From Gammaproteobacteria bacterium (GTDB lineage: Bacteria > Pseudomonadota > Gammaproteobacteria > BMS3Bbin11): a stretch of DNA of 7,945 nucleotides. How positions within the stretch are numbered: position 1 is the stretch's first letter; every line of letters begins with the position of its first letter. The translations under genes and the position numbers were made by a program. The notes under the pieces are model-generated. The model was not told the DNA's origin and did no database searches. It saw only the letters and a list, made by a program, of their open reading frames with translations. The DNA lies in NCBI GenBank assembly GCA_030617565.1, contig JAUWVE010000068.1, positions 1-7,945 of the forward strand. Reading direction: 5' to 3'. Of the stretch, positions 5,554-7,945 are shown piece by piece.

Positions 5554-7945
5554 ATGAACAAGCAGGTCGTTGGTCTTGAAGAGGTCGGTAACGCAGACGT
5601 CGCGATCGTTGGCGGCAAAAATGCCTCACTGGGTGAAATGATCAATCACCTGTCTGCTGCAGGGGTAAAAGTCCCTGGGGGTTTTGCGACAACGGCTGAA
5701 GCATACCGAGAGTTTCTCGCCGATAACCATCTCGATACAAAAATCAAACAGTGCCTGCAGGGCCTGGATGTCAGTGATGTCAATGCTCTGGCAGAAGCCG
5801 GAAATGAAATCCGACGCTGGGTGATTGATGCACCCTTAGGGCAGCGTCTACAGCAGGAGATCGGCGAGTCTTATCACCAGATGGAGCAACAGTTTGGCAG
5901 TAATGTGGCTGTCGCTGTGCGTTCCTCCGCTACGGCAGAGGACCTGCCAGAGGCCTCATTTGCCGGCCAGCAGGAAACCTATCTCAGCATACGCGGCCTC
6001 GGTAATGTGCTGAATGCCGTGCGCCATGTGTTTGCCTCGCTTTACAATAATCGGGCAATCGCCTACCGCGTACATCAGGGATTCGATCATTCAGCCGTTG
6101 CGCTGTCAGCAGGTATTCAGCGCATGATACGCAGTGACATCGGCAGTGCCGGAGTAATTTTTACCCTCGATACAGAGAGTGGCTTCAATGATGCCGTCTT
6201 TATCACCGGTGCCTGGGGGCTTGGTGAAACAGTGGTGCAGGGTGCCGTCAATCCGGATGAATTTTTTGTCTATAAACCGGCGCTGGCTGCAGGGCAGCAG
6301 GCCATACTTAGCCGGACTTTAGGTGAAAAGGCAATCAAGATGATATTTACCGGTGCATCAGAGCACGGTAAGTCTGTGCACACGGTTGAGGTGGAAGAGA
6401 GTGATCGTCAACGATTCTGTATTTCCGATAAACAGGTCGAGTCCCTGGCACGTCATGCAGTTTCTATCGAGCAGCACTACGGCAGGCCGATGGATATTGA
6501 ATGGGCACTCGATGGTGAAGATGGTGAGCTCTATATTGTACAGGCAAGACCGGAGACAGTACGCAGCAGGGAGCAGGGTGGAGCCGTAATAGAGCGTTAC
6601 CATCTGCAGCAAAAAGGCCCGCTGTTAATTACAGGCAGGGCAATAGGGCGGCGTATCGGCAGCGGTACTGGCCGGGTAATACGCGACCCTTCGATGATGG
6701 AAGATGTCCAGGACGGAGATGTACTGGTTACTGACATGACCGACCCGGACTGGGAACCGATAATGAAGCGAGCTTCGGCGATAGTCACCAACCGCGGAGG
6801 ACGCACCTGCCATGCAGCAATTATCGCGCGGGAGATGGATATTCCGGCTATCGTAGGTTGTGGCGATGCCACCGACAGAATTCAAAGCGGGCAGGAATTG
6901 ACGGTTTGCTGTGCAGAAGGTGATATTGGCAAAGCCTACGAGGGCAAGCTGGAATTTGAGGTAGAAAGGCACGAAGTGGATAATTTACCGGATTTGCCGG
7001 TAAAGCTGATGATGAATGTCGGTAATCCGACGCGCGCCTTTGATTTTTCGCGCCTGCCCAACCATGGCGTCGGTCTCGCACGACTGGAATTTATAATAAA
7101 TGCCATGATCGGTGTGCATCCACAGGCCCTGCTTAACTACAGCCGTCTGCAGGAAGATCTGCAAAAGCAGATAGCCGAAAAAATAGCGGGTTATGACGGC
7201 CCGATAGAATTTTATATCAGCAAACTGAAAGAGGGCATTTCTACCATCGCCGCTGCCTTTGCTCCTCAGCCGGTGATTGTGCGCCTGTCTGATTTCAAGA
7301 GCAATGAATACATCAACCTGCTGGGTGGCGAACTCTACGAGCCTGATGAAGAAAACCCGATGATAGGCTACCGGGGTACTTCACGCTATCTCTCTACCCA
7401 GTTCAGAGAAAGCTTCGCCATGGAATGCCAGGCACTGAAGTCAGTTCGAGATGATATGGGGCTGCTCAATGTTCAACTGATGGTGCCTTTTGTTCGCACA
7501 CTGGGTGAAGCCACCGCGATCATTGATCTGCTGGAAGAAAACGGCCTGGTTAGAGGTGAAAATGGCCTGGAAATTCTAATGATGTGCGAGTTACCTTCCA
7601 ACGCTGTAATGGCCGAGGAGTTCCTGCAGTATTTTGATGGCTTTTCAATCGGCTCCAATGACCTGACCCAGCTGACCCTGGGGCTGGATCGTGACTCAGG
7701 ACTGGTGGCACATTTGTTTGATGAGCGCGACCCGGCTATCCGCAAGATGTTATTGATGGCGATCAAGGCTGGCCAGAAGCACAACAAGTATATTGGTATC
7801 TGCGGACAGGGGCCGTCGGATTATCCTGACTTCGCCGCATGGCTGGTTGAGGAGGGTATAAGCAGCCTGTCACTGAACCCCGATACTATTATTGAGACAT
7901 GGCTGGATATTGCCAGGCGTCAGAAGGAGCAAAGGAAAGTTAAAA
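5554..7945 (+). CDS. ppsA: Phosphoenolpyruvate synthase (pyruvate, water dikinase), 3' end cut by window edge
   Basis: The frame runs 797 codons to the last base with no stop. E. coli PpsA has 792 residues, and the last familiar segment here (SLNPDTIIETWL) lies near the C-terminus, so only the stop and perhaps a few codons are missing. The enzyme makes PEP, AMP and phosphate from pyruvate, ATP and water for gluconeogenesis in the cytosol. The N-terminal ATP-binding domain has GGKNASLGEM (20-29) and RSSATAEDLP (123-132). The swivelling domain carries GGRTCHAAIIARE with the phosphorylated His420. The C-terminal pyruvate/PEP barrel has GYRG (605-608), GSNDLTQ (700-706) and GICGQGPSD with the proton-donating Cys750. 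Thr418, two residues before the catalytic His, matches the threonine phosphorylated by the regulator PpsR in E. coli. AAGGA (5542-5546) seven bases upstream supports the ATG. The 18-base gap after rhlB suggests co-transcription. Confidence 0.96.
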   Translation, partial: MNKQVVGLEEVGNADVAIVGGKNASLGEMINHLSAAGVKVPGGFATTAEAYREFLADNHLDTKIKQCLQGLDVSDVNALAEAGNEIRRWVIDAPLGQRLQQEIGESYHQMEQQFGSNVAVAVRSSATAEDLPEASFAGQQETYLSIRGLGNVLNAVRHVFASLYNNRAIAYRVHQGFDHSAVALSAGIQRMIRSDIGSAGVIFTLDTESGFNDAVFITGAWGLGETVVQGAVNPDEFFVYKPALAAGQQAILSRTLGEKAIKMIFTGASEHGKSVHTVEVEESDRQRFCISDKQVESLARHAVSIEQHYGRPMDIEWALDGEDGELYIVQARPETVRSREQGGAVIERYHLQQKGPLLITGRAIGRRIGSGTGRVIRDPSMMEDVQDGDVLVTDMTDPDWEPIMKRASAIVTNRGGRTCHAAIIAREMDIPAIVGCGDATDRIQSGQELTVCCAEGDIGKAYEGKLEFEVERHEVDNLPDLPVKLMMNVGNPTRAFDFSRLPNHGVGLARLEFIINAMIGVHPQALLNYSRLQEDLQKQIAEKIAGYDGPIEFYISKLKEGISTIAAAFAPQPVIVRLSDFKSNEYINLLGGELYEPDEENPMIGYRGTSRYLSTQFRESFAMECQALKSVRDDMGLLNVQLMVPFVRTLGEATAIIDLLEENGLVRGENGLEILMMCELPSNAVMAEEFLQYFDGFSIGSNDLTQLTLGLDRDSGLVAHLFDERDPAIRKMLLMAIKAGQKHNKYIGICGQGPSDYPDFAAWLVEEGISSLSLNPDTIIETWLDIARRQKEQRKVK

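Noticed and set aside
5102..5645. Minus-strand open frames of 124 and 130 codons over the rhlB tail
   Set aside because: They are shadows of the low-complexity tail, and their Leu/Ser/Phe-rich composition is the complement of its Arg/Lys/Asp codons.
6597..7787. Several minus-strand open frames under ppsA
   Set aside because: The plus-strand frame encodes uninterrupted PpsA with all catalytic motifs, and the minus frames have no recognisable domains.
1..7945. Novel defence system, prophage, CRISPR array, tRNA or rRNA
   Set aside because: All long coding regions belong to known housekeeping families, no spaced direct repeats are present, and no tRNA- or rRNA-like sequence was recognised.

Overview
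The window looks like chromosomal, housekeeping DNA from a gammaproteobacterium. The main reason is the block in which trxA and rhlB diverge from one intergenic region, with rho following trxA on the same strand. This is the arrangement known around trxA/rho/rhlB in Escherichia coli and relatives. RhlB, PrmB and PpsA also match their enterobacterial counterparts, as recalled from memory, over most of their length. No species can be named from the sequence alone.

Layout. At the left edge (2-478, +) is the 3' end of a gene that is probably a TrkA-N/RCK-type potassium channel or regulator. It meets, stop to stop with a 4-base overlap, a leftward series: prmB (475-1341), rpmE (1638-1847), rho (1956-3230) and trxA (3576-3902). 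All four are on the minus strand and read in the order trxA, rho, rpmE, prmB. rpmE appears to have its own extended -10 promoter and a good intrinsic terminator, and prmB has a perfect TATAAT box just upstream, so this series is probably several transcription units. Rightward from the trxA/rhlB divide come rhlB (4036-5535) and, 18 bases later, ppsA (5554 to the right edge). ppsA is open to the last base and lacks only its stop and perhaps a few codons.

Function. Rho (termination factor), RhlB (DEAD-box helicase, a degradosome component in enterics), ribosomal protein bL31 and the uL3 glutamine methyltransferase PrmB all serve RNA or ribosome biology. Thioredoxin serves redox balance, and PpsA makes phosphoenolpyruvate for gluconeogenesis.

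Non-coding content. The 345-base trxA-rho gap is the richest. It holds an imperfect palindromic repeat of about 100 bp with 8-bp perfect ends, a 15-bp palindrome, and two mutually exclusive small hairpins in what should be the rho leader. The gap between rpmE and prmB holds the rpmE terminator and a probable prmB promoter. I did not find an undescribed system, prophage, CRISPR array, tRNA or insertion sequence with a transposase. The most worthwhile leads are the rho leader, the palindromic repeat, the lengthened RhlB tail and the tight rhlB-ppsA junction.
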